In this document: piece by piece, positions 33,037 through 43,680 of the stretch | Layout: the number at the start of each line of letters is the position of its first letter | Position numbering within the stretch: position 1 is the first letter of the stretch | DNA from: Bemisia tabaci | Taxonomy: Eukaryota > Arthropoda > Insecta > Hemiptera > Aleyrodidae | Assembly (NCBI RefSeq): GCF_918797505.1 | Contig: NC_092794.1 | Span: 72,391,345 to 72,455,344 of the forward strand | Direction: 5' to 3' | Length of the DNA stretch: 64,000 nucleotides | Translations under genes and position numbers: made by a program | Notes under the pieces: generated by a model | Database searches by the model: none | What the model saw: only the letters and a program-made list of their open reading frames with translations | What the model was told of the DNA's origin: nothing

Positions 33037-34319
33037 TTAGACACCCGACGACCACTTTTTAATTCCTTTTAGAAAATAACACGGGATAACGGAACCGTAC
33101 TTTTTTTTCGAATGCAGCCAATTTTATGGCAAAATTATGTCCACGACTAGTTTTTCGAGGATTTAGCGTTTCTATTAATGTGAAGTACGATTTAATTCTC
33201 CAAAAAACATCAGTGTCTTGACTTCTGAAATTTTCTTCCGTTCAGGTCGATATTTTTGACTGTACCGTCCGCTCTCCAGTTTATCTATCCACAAATTTTC
33301 TACCTAAATCTAGATCGACCAATTCAGAAAGGAGACTGAAAAGTTTAAACCCGTAAAATACAACTCCACCGTAACGTTACATCACAACACGGCGTTACTC
33401 TCACCACTGCATAAAATGATGCTTGTAATTTAATCTCCTCCCCTTTCTCAGGTTCAATAAAAAAATAAGGGCCGCGGAGGGTAAGGTTCATAAAACGATT
33501 ACAATTTCATAAATCTCCCCGTCAAATGACTGTACCACTAGGGTGGCCCTTATTTTGGACTTTTTGGAATTTAATGAGCAGCACCCCCTAGATTGGTTCT
33601 AATTGATGTAAAAACACTGTAAAAAAAATTTGAGGCCTTTACGTCAAGGGTAAATGGTGCCGAAAACAGGGGAAAGATGCAGCGCGTAAAACTGAAGAAG
33701 CGCATTTTTACGCTTTTCGCCGATTTGACTGCCGTTTTTAAGGGAGTTGTAGATGCTCAACACCCATTATTGATGCTGTTTCTAACACAACTTTTTGCGT
33801 ACATTTAGGATATTTTAACAGATTTGTCCTCAGATAATTACCTACCCCCCTTACGGTAGGCTAAAGTGGCCCCAAAACGTCATTTAAGCTCCCGAAATCG
33901 CTTTTTTCCGAAGTTCGGCGCTTGTTACGGGCAAATGCAAAGGCTTCAAGAACTATAATTTTCTTGTATGTGGTACAAATTATTCCGTAAATTAAGTATA
34001 TTTTAACATGTTTGACCTCAGGCAATTACCCTCCCCCCTCCCCCGCCCTGCGCACAGTAGGTTGAGGGGGCACTGAAACGCGATTCAAGCTCCTGGAATC
34101 AGATTATTTCAAAGTTAGGCGCTCGTTACTTGCAATTTAAAAGACTGGAAGAAGCATAATGTTCCTCCACGTATGAAATAACTTTCAAATGCACAAATTT
34201 TAAGAAAAATACTGAGGAAGGGTGTAAAAAAAACTTACAATGACTGTGGTTAGTCCGCTCTACAGTTTCTTCCGTAAAGTTGATTTTTTAACATCGGGAA
34301 AAGAGCTTTCCGATAATCG

Positions 34320-34622
34320 CTAATTTTCTAGCCATGTTGATGGATCTTCTTTAAGAAAGTTTGACGAGAGATGGAATTGCTCAAACAATTTATAAGACGA
34401 ACAAGAAATAAAATTGGAAACATCTTTTCCTGAAATGTCTTCTGCTGATTGTAGTTTTGTTTTCTTCTCTCCATCTTCGAGAGGGTTTTCTTGAGATAAA
34501 GAAGTTACCATTTTCCGTTTGCACTCAACAGAAATATCTCTGTCAAAGAAAGAAAGCGCTGCAGCTTCAGGGATCAGGTACCACAGATGGCTCATGAGAT
34601 TTGATACCGTAGCTTCTGTAGC
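34320..34622 (-). pseudogene. Mirrored, shortened copy of the transposon-protein segment
   Basis: The minus strand repeats the section from VSNLMSHLWYLIPEAA to STWLEN of the plus-strand frame with a handful of substitutions (LSFF for FSFF, TSLSQEN for TALSKEN, FEQF for FERF). It then ends at a stop made by the join of a deletion of about 143 bp. It has no start of its own. It exists because the left arm of the 33539 element carries an inverted copy of the 3' half. Confidence 0.85.
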
Positions 34623-34654
34623 TACATACGTTATCAAAATTCAATAAATTTCAG

Positions 34655-35445
34655 CAAAATATTTCCTAGGAGAATTTGGCCCCAATCCGGTAATATACGC
34701 ACCAGATGCTTTTCACCACGCGCGCTGGATGATGAAAGCGATTTATTCACTCAAAATTTACCTCTTTAGAGGACAATTTGAGCTTAGCGAATCAGAGCTC
34801 AAGGGTATCTCTGATGTCTGTGTTTTTATTGTGAAAGTTTACATCAAAGCTTGGTTTACCTCAACGCGCTCAGTGAAAGCTCTCCAACATGACATCGAGT
34901 TCTTGCAAATTCTATCAAATTATAGAAAAATCGATTCGGTAATCTCTGTAGCTACGGTATCAAATCTCATGAGCCATTTGTGGTACCTGATCCCTGAAGC
35001 AGCAGCGTTTTCTTTCTTTGACAGAGATATTTCTGTTGAGTGCAAACGGAAAATGGTAACTGCTTTATCTAAAGAAAACCCTCACGAAGATGGCGAGAAG
35101 AAAACAAAACTACAATCAGCAGAAGACATTTCAGGAAAAAATGTTTCCAATTTTATTTCTTGTTCGTCTTATAAATTGTTTGAGCGATTCCATCTCTCGT
35201 CAAACTTTCTTAAAGAAGATCCATCAACATGGCTAGAAAATCCTCAGTACCTCAAAAATCGCGAAATTGTGAAAAAAATCAAGGTTGTCAACGACACAGC
35301 CGAACGCGGCGTTAAATTGTTTGAAGAGTACAGCCAGAAACACACGAAATCGGACGAAGAGCGGCAACGGATTCTTCAGGTTGTTAGCGATTATCGGAAA
35401 GCTTTTCCCAATGTTAAAAAATCAACTTTACGGAAGAAACTGTAG
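34655..35445 (+). pseudogene. C-terminal part of a transposon-type protein
   Basis: From ATG 34729 the frame gives 238 residues, ending in TAG at 35443-35445. The frame continues upstream to 34655, adding residues that include ARWMMKAIYSLKI. Just before is TTTCAG, so a splice acceptor at 34653-34654 may open this last exon. Marks are LMSHLWYLIPEAA (residues 80-92), FFDRDISVECKRKMV (95-109) and NDTAERGVKLFEEY (187-200), with a charged tail. I recall similar C-termini in uncharacterised repeat-associated proteins of invertebrates; that is memory only, not a search. No catalytic triad is visible and the N-terminal part is absent, so I call it a remnant. It is enclosed by the 33539 element. Confidence 0.7.
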
Positions 35446-35702
35446 AGCGGACTAACCACAGTCATTGTAAGTTTTTTTTACACCCTTCCTCAGTATTTTT
35501 CTTAAAATTTGTGCATTTGAAATTTATTTTATACGTGGAGGAACATTATGCTTCTTCCAGTCTTTTAAATTGCAAGTAACGAGCGCCTAACTTTGAAATA
35601 ATCTGATTCCAGGAGCTTGAATCGCGTTTCAGTGCCCCCTCAACCTACTGTGCGCAGGGCGGGGGAGGGGGGAGGGTAATTGCCTGAGGTCAAACATGTT
35701 AA

Positions 35703-36072
35703 AATATACTTAATTTACGGAATAATTTGTACCACATACAAGAAAATTATAGTTCTTGAAGCCTTTGCATTTGCCCGTAACAAGCGCCGAACTTCGGAAA
35801 AAAGCGATTTCGGGAGCTTAAATGACGTTATGGGGCCACTTTAGCCTACCGTAAGGGGGGTAGGTAATTACATGAGGCCAAATCTGTTCAAATATACTTA
35901 ATCTACGGAATAAGTTGTACCACATACAAGAAAATTATAGTTCTTGAAGCCTTTGCATTTGCCCGTAACAAGCGCCGAACTTCGGAAAAAAGCGATTTCG
36001 GGAGCTTAAATGACGTTTTGGGGCCACTTTAGCCTACCGTAAGGGGGTAGGTAATTATCTGAGGACAAATCT
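35703..36072. repeat. Tandem duplication inside the right arm
   Basis: Two units of about 188 bp, each beginning AATATACTTAATYTACGGAA and containing AAGCGCCGAACTTCGG and GGGGCCACTTTAGCC. The left arm of the same element has only one such unit, so the duplication came after the arms formed or was lost on the left. Confidence 0.85.
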
Positions 36073-36362
36073 GTTAAAATATCCTAAATGTACGCAAAAA
36101 GTTGTGTTAGAAACAGCATCAATAATGGGTGTTGAGCATCTACAACTCCCTTAAAAACGGCAGTCAAATCGGCGAAAAGCGTAAAAATGCGCTTCTTCAG
36201 TTTTACGCGCTGCATCTTTCCCCTGTTTTCGGCACCATTTACCCTTGACGTAAAGGCCTCAAATTTTGTTTACAGTGTTTTTACATCAATTAGAACCAAT
36301 CTAGGGGGTGCTGCTCATTAAATTCCAAAAAGTCCAAAATAAGGGCCACCCTACTGTACCAC

Positions 36363-37312
36363 ACGACTTTAATGTGCTCTGCTATTATGCAAACTGTAAA
36401 CAGGTACTATGACACCCCATCATTTACAGCTGTTCCACGAATATTCCTGCGAGAGATAAATTTGTACCCTTAAAAAGTGAACGTTATGAGAAATTCATCC
36501 ATAAATGAAAGGGTGTATGGAGCTTTGGATAAAAACATGCAGCGCCCTCTGCCGATGAGATGTTGAAAATGTTGCGTTCCTCAGAGCCGCACGCTTCGAC
36601 GCGAGTTGAAAGCTTTCCCGCCAGAACGAGCCACCAGTCCTACACCGCGACGAAGTTGGAAAGCTCAGGGGAGGGGGGATTGCTTTAAGTTTGAACACAT
36701 TTTACCGGTCATTAGTTCGACTAAATTTTCAGTTTAACGATCTACTTCATCCACCCCACATGACCCGGAGTTAATACCCCCATTACGGTTTGTAACACGA
36801 TGACATTATAGTTCAATCGAGCTGTTTTCTCCGCTTAAGCCCCAGCTAAAGCATTTTGAAAATGTTCTGAAGTGGGGCGAAAAAACAGAATTAACTTCGA
36901 GAACAATCTCGCGTTGATCACTGTCAACGATTTTGATACGTGAGTTTGAAGGACATTACTTTTTAGTCATACAAACATAGACTACCCTCATTTTTAAGCT
37001 TAAAATATTCTGTTCATGTCATTGATTTCAAAACAACACAAAGGTGTACCTATATGTGTATTTAAAATTGAGAATGAGAATGACTAAAAGTCATGTTTTT
37101 GTAAATTGCTCCTGATTTTTTACTTTTATTAATTACTAAAAATAAGGGAATAAAAAAAATACCACCGAAAAAAAATAAAATAAAATAAAACCCACAGTAA
37201 ACTGGACGAATGAAATTGTACAAAAAATTACACAACGGTGTGATTAGGCATTGGCGCACCCTATGCGATTCAAAAATAAACAATTTAAATAGCGGGCAAC
37301 AAGGATTTTTAT
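36363..37312. other. Anonymous AT-rich DNA, no gene seen
   Basis: No repeat family or exon recognised. The word CAAAAATAAACAATTTAAAT near 37271 pairs with 38172-38190 and may be an outer extension of the 37313 foldback. Confidence 0.4.
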
Positions 37313-38159
37313 CACATAAATACCACCAAAACGTCTCCGCTGAACACGCAACCTTCCTCAGCTGGATAAAAGACTGTAAAAAATTTAAAAATCTAAAACC
37401 TTAGTACTTGGCTATACCTATCAACAGGCCCGCCACATCCCATCTCGGGCCCTGGTACCAATTTTCTGGCCCGGGCCTCTAGCACAGGGGGGGGGGGGGG
37501 CCTCCCCCAGGAAATTTTTGAAATTTTAAATCTGTTTGGACGCATTATGAAGTTCTTATGATGGAGATTTTCCATCAATTTCTGCAGAATAATTACGCAT
37601 TTTTGTTTACTTTCAGCGAAAACTTTCGAATTGTTGCATTCAAAACATCTATACATTTTTTTTGAGGGGGCAGATGATAATTTTCAATTCTATGGGGAGC
37701 CGGGCCCCCCTGGACTCCCCTTTCGTACGTCTATGGCGAGGGAGTTAAGCCATTGAAGTCGAGGATGCCCAGAAAGGAGCCTCTTAGCATCCGACAACGG
37801 AAGAAAATGAAACACAGTTACTAAAAATATCATTCTACATATACTCAAAATCTTGAAAATCTCTAAAAAAGTAAGAAAAATTTTATAGTGCCCTAGCGAG
37901 TTTTTGAAACTTTATTCACCTTTTGCAGAATTTTTAGGGTAATTTTTTCACTTTTCCCTACGAGACAAGGGTTACACATGAATTCGTAGTGGTTTGTCAC
38001 CTGCGTCACGGGCCCCTCCAGGGCCCGGGCCCCGGTACCAAGGACCCAGTATCCCCCCCCCCCCTTGTGGCGGGCCTGCCTATCAAAGCGAGAAGAATGT
38101 TGCTGAGCGTGAGCATATCAGGCTGAGTTCTCAGCCGAAACGTTTTGGTATTATTTGTG
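37313..38159. mobile_element. Remnant of the 13324-type foldback, split by an insertion
   Basis: The left arm (37313-37424) has ACCAAAACGTCTCCGCTGAA, CTTCCTCAGCTGGATAAAAG and TAGTACTTGGCTATACC. After the insert it resumes at 38087 with AGCGAGAAGAATGTTGCTG, then jumps to the right end CAGGCTGAGTTCTCAGCCGA and AACGTTTTGGTA. The minisatellite core seen at 13490 is missing. Confidence 0.75.
37425..38078. mobile_element. hAT-like element, CAGGCCCGCC termini
   Basis: 654 bp with ends CAGGCCCGCCACA and TTGTGGCGGGCCTG. A perfect 8-bp target duplication CCTATCAA lies at 37417-37424 and 38079-38086. Subterminal GC-rich words (GGGCCCTGGTACCAA and TTGGTACCGGGG read inverse) and poly-G and poly-C runs mirror each other. 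The AT-rich interior has no transposase frame. Non-autonomous hAT is the best fit. Confidence 0.92.
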
Positions 38160-38554
38160 CGATGAAGAGCTGTTTAAATTGTTTATTTTTGTATATCTTG
38201 TCACGGGCTACGGAGCATCAAACATATCCCCTATGCGATTCTGAGCTTATCAAATGATCCCTCACTTGTTCACTCAGAAACGGGTGGTTGTGTTGTTCCA
38301 TTCCCTTATTAAGATACCGTAAAACGATGAGTACGAGTTGATGTTGGAATTCTCGAAGCTTGTTTTGCTAACATAATACATACATATCAGCCGCTTTTGA
38401 AGTTCTCTTTGGCACTTTGTGACATCCATCCATCGAAGTCTCCTATTCTCCTAAAGCCCTTCGGGGAGTTTCCACCAAAGACATAAAGACGGAGTGCGCT
38501 CGTATCTAAAAGCACGGGGAAAAAGTGAAGCCTGGTTTGGCGCTGGGTGCTTGT

Positions 38555-38865
38555 AGAGTCCCTTTATACTAAGAGTCAAGACAACACCCCTCATCGAGTC
38601 ACAAACGGGAATAAAGATTACAGAAATTGAGCGTTTTTCGTAATCTTTGATCGACCCATTCTCGAATTCCTTTCTTCGTTCCTTCCCTCATTCCGTTTGT
38701 TCCTTGCCGAACCCGTAATTCCCCGGTCCATTCCAGATTATAATCTTTGGAATCGGTGAAACTGTAATCTTCATTCCCGTTTGTGACACTGTGAAGGCCT
38801 AAAATCCGGTTAACCAATCAGAAATGGATTCGCATTGTCTTGACTCTCAGTATAAAGGGACTCTA
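38555..38865. mobile_element. hAT-like MITE, TAGAGTCCCTTTATA family
   Basis: 311 bp. Ends TAGAGTCCCTTTATACTAAG and its near inverse. A perfect 8-bp target duplication GGTGCTTG lies at 38547-38554 and 38866-38873. The inner words GTCACAAACGGGAAT and ATTCCCGTTTGTGAC extend the pairing. Sibling of 14403-14848. Confidence 0.94.
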
Positions 38866-38873
38866 GGTGCTTG

Positions 38874-39979
38874 TGTGAGTGTGTAAATGAGCGCGGGAAT
38901 CCATGGCGGCGAACGGAAATTTGATTTGCACTTGTCCTCCTGATTTTTCCACATTTCTTCTTCAAAACGTATTTTAAATGCCTAAAACGAATATATCAAG
39001 AAAGTTGGGACTGCGTCCTATTATAATACACCTACTTTTGCTCGGTAACAGGCAGTAATCTCAGATAAAGTTAGTTTTTCTTCTGCTCATGGTGGTTTTG
39101 CAGGTTCAAACGGGCCGTTACAGTTCTAGATGACCGTTACTCCCAAATGAAATTCATCGGTCGACGACGGACCAAAACTAACCTATAGTTAAAAAAATAT
39201 GAGTGGGTAAGTGAATTTGGGCAAAAATCAACCTAGAATACTTTGTTTCCGCAATTTTATTTAGTTCCCGCCCTACATTTGAATTTCAAACTTGTCCCGA
39301 TTTCGCCGCCAATCCTCTAGCCGATAGTAGAGGTGGTTGAAAAGAAGCTACATTTTTTGCTTTTAGCCCTCCGTCTTTACGTCTTTGGTTGCCACTCCCT
39401 CCTATCCTCTGAAACCCCCTGCAGATATAATTAATATCGAAAAACACAGCGCTTCCACCGGTCGGCACAATTTTTTATGTGTTATTCACACATGTGCTTG
39501 GGTCTCCGGAGGTGTGATTGACTCCCAGGCTCCGGCACTCCTTCGCTGAAAGAAGACGCTCCGATTCTGTTGGCTGACGTTTACTCGAGGGATCAATTAT
39601 TCAAGCTGAACAGTTAGTCCCCGAGACTCACGAATCTGGCAAATAAGCGGGAAAGAAGAAGAGGAAAAAAACTGGATAGCGCAATGAATCAAGTGGTATT
39701 AACAATAGCACCATTAGTTGGCCCTAGCGGGCTCTCGAAATCGAAACTAATTTGTTGAAGTAGCTGCGTTATCAATTACAAGAGCTTAATCGGGACTGAA
39801 AATTGCGCCGTCTCGATTGAAAGACGAGAGCTATTTTGCGCCCACATAGGATCGTTAAACACGACCGGCGTTTTCTTTAATTTTTCCGCGATTTTTTGCT
39901 CATATCGATTTTTGCTCCCTGGAATTTCTACAGTGTCTCGATGTCAAATATCCTGACTTGTCGATTGTGCAAACAGATA
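38874..39979. other. Anonymous DNA, no gene seen
   Basis: No repeat family of the window and no exon with splice signals recognised. Short open frames have no domain. Confidence 0.45.
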
Positions 39980-40052
39980 CAGTGGCGTGCCTCGCGATAT
40001 TCGATATTTTCCAATTTGAAGCTATGGTAAAGAATCGATTATTAAAGAGTTG
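39980..40052 (+). mobile_element. Half copy of the CAGTGGCG family
   Basis: Begins CAGTGGCGTGCCTCGCGATA, keeps TTTGAAGCTATGGTAAAGAA and TCGATTATTAAAG, then stops before the GGTGTTCGC core. The right half is absent. Confidence 0.75.
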
Positions 40053-40131
40053 AGAGAAGTCGAAGATGAGGAAAATCGAATCGACTTTTTGTCGGACATG
40101 CACTCTCTCTCGGTGTAAACTTATCATCATT

Positions 40132-40286
40132 GGCGGATCCAGCAAATTGGCAACATTGGCTTTTCTCCATTTAAACCTATGGCAATGTATCGATTCAAGG
40201 AGGGGCCAGGTTCTCCTACAAGAATCGATTATTTAGCATAGGTTTCAAGGGAGGAAATCCGGTGTTGCTTAATTGCTGGATCCGCC
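40132..40286. mobile_element. MITE, GGCGGATCCAGCAA termini
   Basis: 155 bp with exact ends GGCGGATCCAGCAA and TTGCTGGATCCGCC. The interior CCATTTAAACCTATGG, TCGATTC and ATAGGTTTC resembles the core of the CAGTGGCG family although the ends are unrelated. No target duplication is evident. Confidence 0.8.
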
Positions 40287-40385
40287 GCTAAATCTGATGG
40301 ACTGGTCGAGCTGTGTGAAATGTGCACGATCCAAATTTGCAAAAAGCGGCCACAGGTACCAGGTACCTAGTATAGGTATAGTTAA

Positions 40386-40821
40386 AGTGATTCGACGGTC
40401 GCCATTTTTTTGTGCCAGAGCGACGTGCGATCTATCGCATTTATCCGTTCCATAATTTTAGCTACTTTATCATTTTTTTCGGATTTTGATATCGCAATTC
40501 TCTTGTCATGAGACTATAGAATTAACGTACCAAAGACAAAGAAATTCAAGGTATTAAAGGCAGGGTTTTTTCGGAGGAAAAATATAGCATTCGAGCGCAG
40601 TCTCAATATAAGGATCGAATGCAATATTTTTCCTCCGAAAAAACCCTGCCTTTAACACGTTGAATTTATTTGTCAAAGTTGGTTTGGTTTCAGTCCCATG
40701 ACAACAGAAGTGCGATCTCAAAATTGGAAAAAAAAATGACAAGTAGCTGAAATTATGGAACGAATTGATGCGATAGATCGCACGTCGCTCTGACACAAAA
40801 AATGACAACCCTCGAATCACC
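40386..40821. mobile_element. TTAA-flanked palindromic MITE
   Basis: TTAA stands on both sides (40382-40385 and 40822-40825). The 436 bp between fold almost completely. GTGATTCGACGGTCGCCATT mirrors AATGACAACCCTCGAATCAC, GAGCGACGTGCGATCTATCG mirrors its inverse, and the centre is the pair AAAGGCAGGGTTTTTTCGGA and its inverse. TTAA duplication is the mark of piggyBac-type and Kolobok-type elements. Superfamily not resolved. Non-coding. Confidence 0.85.
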
Positions 40822-41215
40822 TTAAATATCGGTTTTTTCCTGTGCGGAAGATTTTCAGTTAAGTAGTATGCGATCCACGATCAATCAACATTCTATCATT
40901 TATGGAAGTTTCACCAGAGCTAGCAGCGTATATGGGGTTATTGCAAAGGGATGAGGGTATTTTATGGGCCAAGCCACCGAACACGTGCGAAATTCGGAAC
41001 GAGGCATTATTAACTCATTAGAGCCTAACTTCGGCTTGCGACAGAGCCGATCATTCAAGCTGGGGGCGAGGGGGGGGGGGCTATGGACTAAGCAAAAGGT
41101 GGGGAGATTTTCAATGCAAGGATTACGCATGTGTCTGCAATCTTACAGCCCTTGATTAATTATTGCCATGCGTGCTGAGCGACGGGATAAATTAATTCAA
41201 GTTTTGATTTTGAAA

Positions 41216-41436
41216 CGGACGTATTTCTATCAAACGGACCTAAGCGCCATAGGGTGAGGAAGGTAGAGGGGGGCTTGGATTGGCGGCGGAATCGGGCGTC
41301 CGGCTTATTCCGTCCTATACTCGCAATGCTTTTCCATGGCGCTTAGGTCCGTTTGACAGAACGCGCTATCCGGGATTCTAAATTCCTCAAAAGGAACTCA
41401 ATTTGGCGCTTAGTTCCGTTTGATAGAAATACGTCC
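41216..41436. mobile_element. F-family MITE
   Basis: Starts CGGACGTATTTCTATCAAAC and ends with the inverse GTTCCGTTTGATAGAAATAC. Inside is a third terminus-like segment, GGTCCGTTTGACAGAACGCG at 41346, which suggests a composite or internally duplicated copy. The left half matches the truncated copy at 13195-13318. Confidence 0.85.
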
Positions 41437-41940
41437 AAATGTGTATGAGTAAACCGTGATCACAAGAGCACAACAAAAGAGGATTGAAAATCGTTATTTT
41501 GAAAGTGACCAGGGAAACTCATTGAATGTTATAAAATGTCGGAATGTCGGAGTGAATTCTCAGTCGCTTCTAAGTACATACATGCATAAAGCCGCTTTTA
41601 TAGCGCTGCCTCGCGCTCTGCGACGGCCAATCGCCATTGCCCCCTATCCTCCCAGAGATCATCAGGCAATCGGCACCTTCTGATCTCCTCCTCCACCCCT
41701 TGAAAATTATCTAAATTATAAGTAAATCGAAATAGTGGCAAAACGCGCAGGAATTAAAATGCAAAGGTCGGCTTGAATGACCCTCTGCTTCTAGCGAGCG
41801 ACAACTAACGGTACATTTTCATATTCAGAAGGAATTTTTTAAACACCCTGCTTCCCCGCGGCCTTTTGAAGACGAGAGGTCCAGGGGTGCGAGACTATTA
41901 GTTACCCCGAAGAGACAGCCTAAAGCCACAATAGACTATT
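41437..41940. other. Anonymous DNA, no gene seen
   Basis: No repeat family or exon is recognised. GC content rises from about 41590 onward. Confidence 0.4.
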
Positions 41941-42063
41941 CGTCGCCTCTCTGGCGTAAGGGCCTATCTCGATTTCCACTTGAGCCCGAAGAAGCATGGA
42001 CTCATACGTAAAACAGGGCGCACGCAAAAACTGAGATACGTCCTTACGCCGGATGAGTGACGC
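41941..42063. mobile_element. Short MITE, CGTCGCCTCTCTGG termini
   Basis: 123 bp, with left end CGTCGCCTCTCTGGCGTAAG and right end CTTACGCCGGATGAGTGACG. ATT stands outside both ends. Interior TGAGCCCGAAGAAGC and AAAACAGGGCGC match 21424-21547. Confidence 0.75.
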
Positions 42064-42798
42064 ATTGTAGAAAGGCGTTGGGCGGTAAACGTCGCGTCAA
42101 ACTTGGAGTGGCGTAAACCGGTGTTATTCGGACGAGCGAAGATGAATTGAGGAGATTATTTCAAGAGAGGCGTAAAGCTTTGGTGGATTCCGTACCGCGT
42201 GCGCTCTTCTTCACTAAAGCCGTTCAATTGAGCAAGCGGTCACTTTCGCCACCATTGAACCGACAGTCAACGGACTTGGTTGCCAGCCCCGATGGAAATT
42301 GCCGTCCGTCCGGTCATGTGCCACACCTCCCTTCAACCCCAATGAAGGATGGAAAGTAAAAGGCAAGGGGAGGGGGGTGAGCGATCGACAAATTCAATCC
42401 AAGGAACATTGTGGGATCGGATTGTTTTCAACCGGAGGAATATTTCACGCCGGTATGGATACGAGGATAGAAATTCCCGTAATTAAATGGAGGCACAGAC
42501 ATGAGATTTTAGCGAGTTTTTTGGCGCGTATACGTAGTATACCGCCTTTGCGATCGTTTCGACCCCCCCCTCGATACAATAACCGAGTCCCCTAGTTCCT
42601 TACCGAAAAGTGACTACCGCGAACTTCTGAGATTTTCCAAAGCGTGTAAAAAGTTTACTAATCCGTCAATAATAATGATTAAAATTTGTTTCTCATTCTG
42701 GGGCTCGCTAGTTTATGTGTAATGAATACCAAGAGTCTACGTTTCTTGGTTTTTTTTAAAAAAACCTTAGAATGGGGCGCGCTGATTTAAAATATGCA

Positions 42799-43053
42799 TA
42801 TATAAGCGGAAGCAAGCGAACTGATTCGAGGATGGCTGACCAGTTCGGCACTCCTTGAATGAGAATTTCACTCACTCCGTTTTGTTCACAACGTTGCTTT
42901 GACATATCTCCACAACACTGTTATCCTTTTCAAAAGTTGGTACTCCTTGCTCTGATAGCCGGGGCCACCAGGATAGTGGTAAGTGCAATCTGTGATGAGC
43001 CTCGAGACTCATTAGACCATTTGCTAAACGTGGCTCATACAGGAGTCCACTAA
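42799..43053 (+). CDS. Weak candidate first exon of a secreted or membrane protein
   Basis: A TATA-like box TATATAAG lies at 42799-42806. The ATG at 42859 opens a 64-codon frame whose residues 26-40 read QKLVLLALIAGATRI, a hydrophobic stretch like the core of a signal peptide. Inside it, GTAAGT at 42979 is a perfect splice donor, and the TTTTCAAAAG before the hydrophobic part can act as an acceptor. So 42937-42978 could be a short exon encoding LVLLALIAGATRIV. Insect cuticle and other secreted protein genes often have an early intron of this kind. No downstream exon can be followed and no domain is visible, so this is a suggestion only. Confidence 0.25.
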
Positions 43054-43649
43054 GCCCTCTCGTCCCCACGCTCCTGATCACTGCGTCGGCGTCACGAAGA
43101 ACAATGGGCCTTGGGTCCCAACGCGGCCGATACCCGTACCCCAATTACTCACGCTTCATTAACCATTTCACCGTCACGCTAGGATTCATCCAATTTTCAA
43201 AAAAAATTGTTTCGCATGTATTTAGCAATTTTTTCCTTACTCTCCGTTAAAACACAAATAAAAAGAGACCTCATTCATAAAAATCGGCCGAATAGAAGAG
43301 AAGTTACAATAATCGAAATCCGAAGAAATCAACAAAACCTCGACTCCTCGATACGAAAAATAAAATGAAGGGGAAAAAAAGAAAGTATAAATTACAATTA
43401 AATATAATTGACCTCAAAATTTGACAAACAATTCATTTATATACCTAACGCTGAAAAAACTGGGAGAAATTACAAAAAATTTGCCTCTTGCAAGGGGCTT
43501 CTTTGTAAGAATTTTGACCTGAAGACAACGGTCGAATAACAGCAGTACTCCATACAATACACGGTGTGCCTGAACGAGTTAAACATTTTTCATACGTCCA
43601 AATCGAAAAATCTTTATATTTTTAACTACAATGTTTCTTGAATCGTTTA

Positions 43650-43680
<31 letters not shown>

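Larger units (their letters stand above)
33539..36353 (+). mobile_element. 2.8 kb foldback-type DNA transposon with a transposon-protein remnant
   Basis: The ends TAGGGTGGCCCTTATTTTGG and the exact inverse are flanked by a perfect 9-bp target duplication CTGTACCAC (33530-33538 and 36354-36362). The left arm 33539 to about 34622 mirrors the right arm from about 34948 to 36353. The arms differ by two events. The left arm lacks about 143 bp that correspond to 35242-35384, and the right arm has a tandem duplication of about 188 bp (35703-35890 and 35891 to about 36072). The middle third and right arm hold a coding remnant; the left arm holds its mirror. Nine-base duplications and long arms are known for Mutator-like elements such as the Rehavkus group. 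That assignment is inference. Confidence 0.9.

Noticed and set aside
42872..43144. 90-codon minus-strand frame opposite the candidate exon
   Set aside because: It overlaps the plus-strand candidate, has no domain, and is probably a shadow of the higher GC content.
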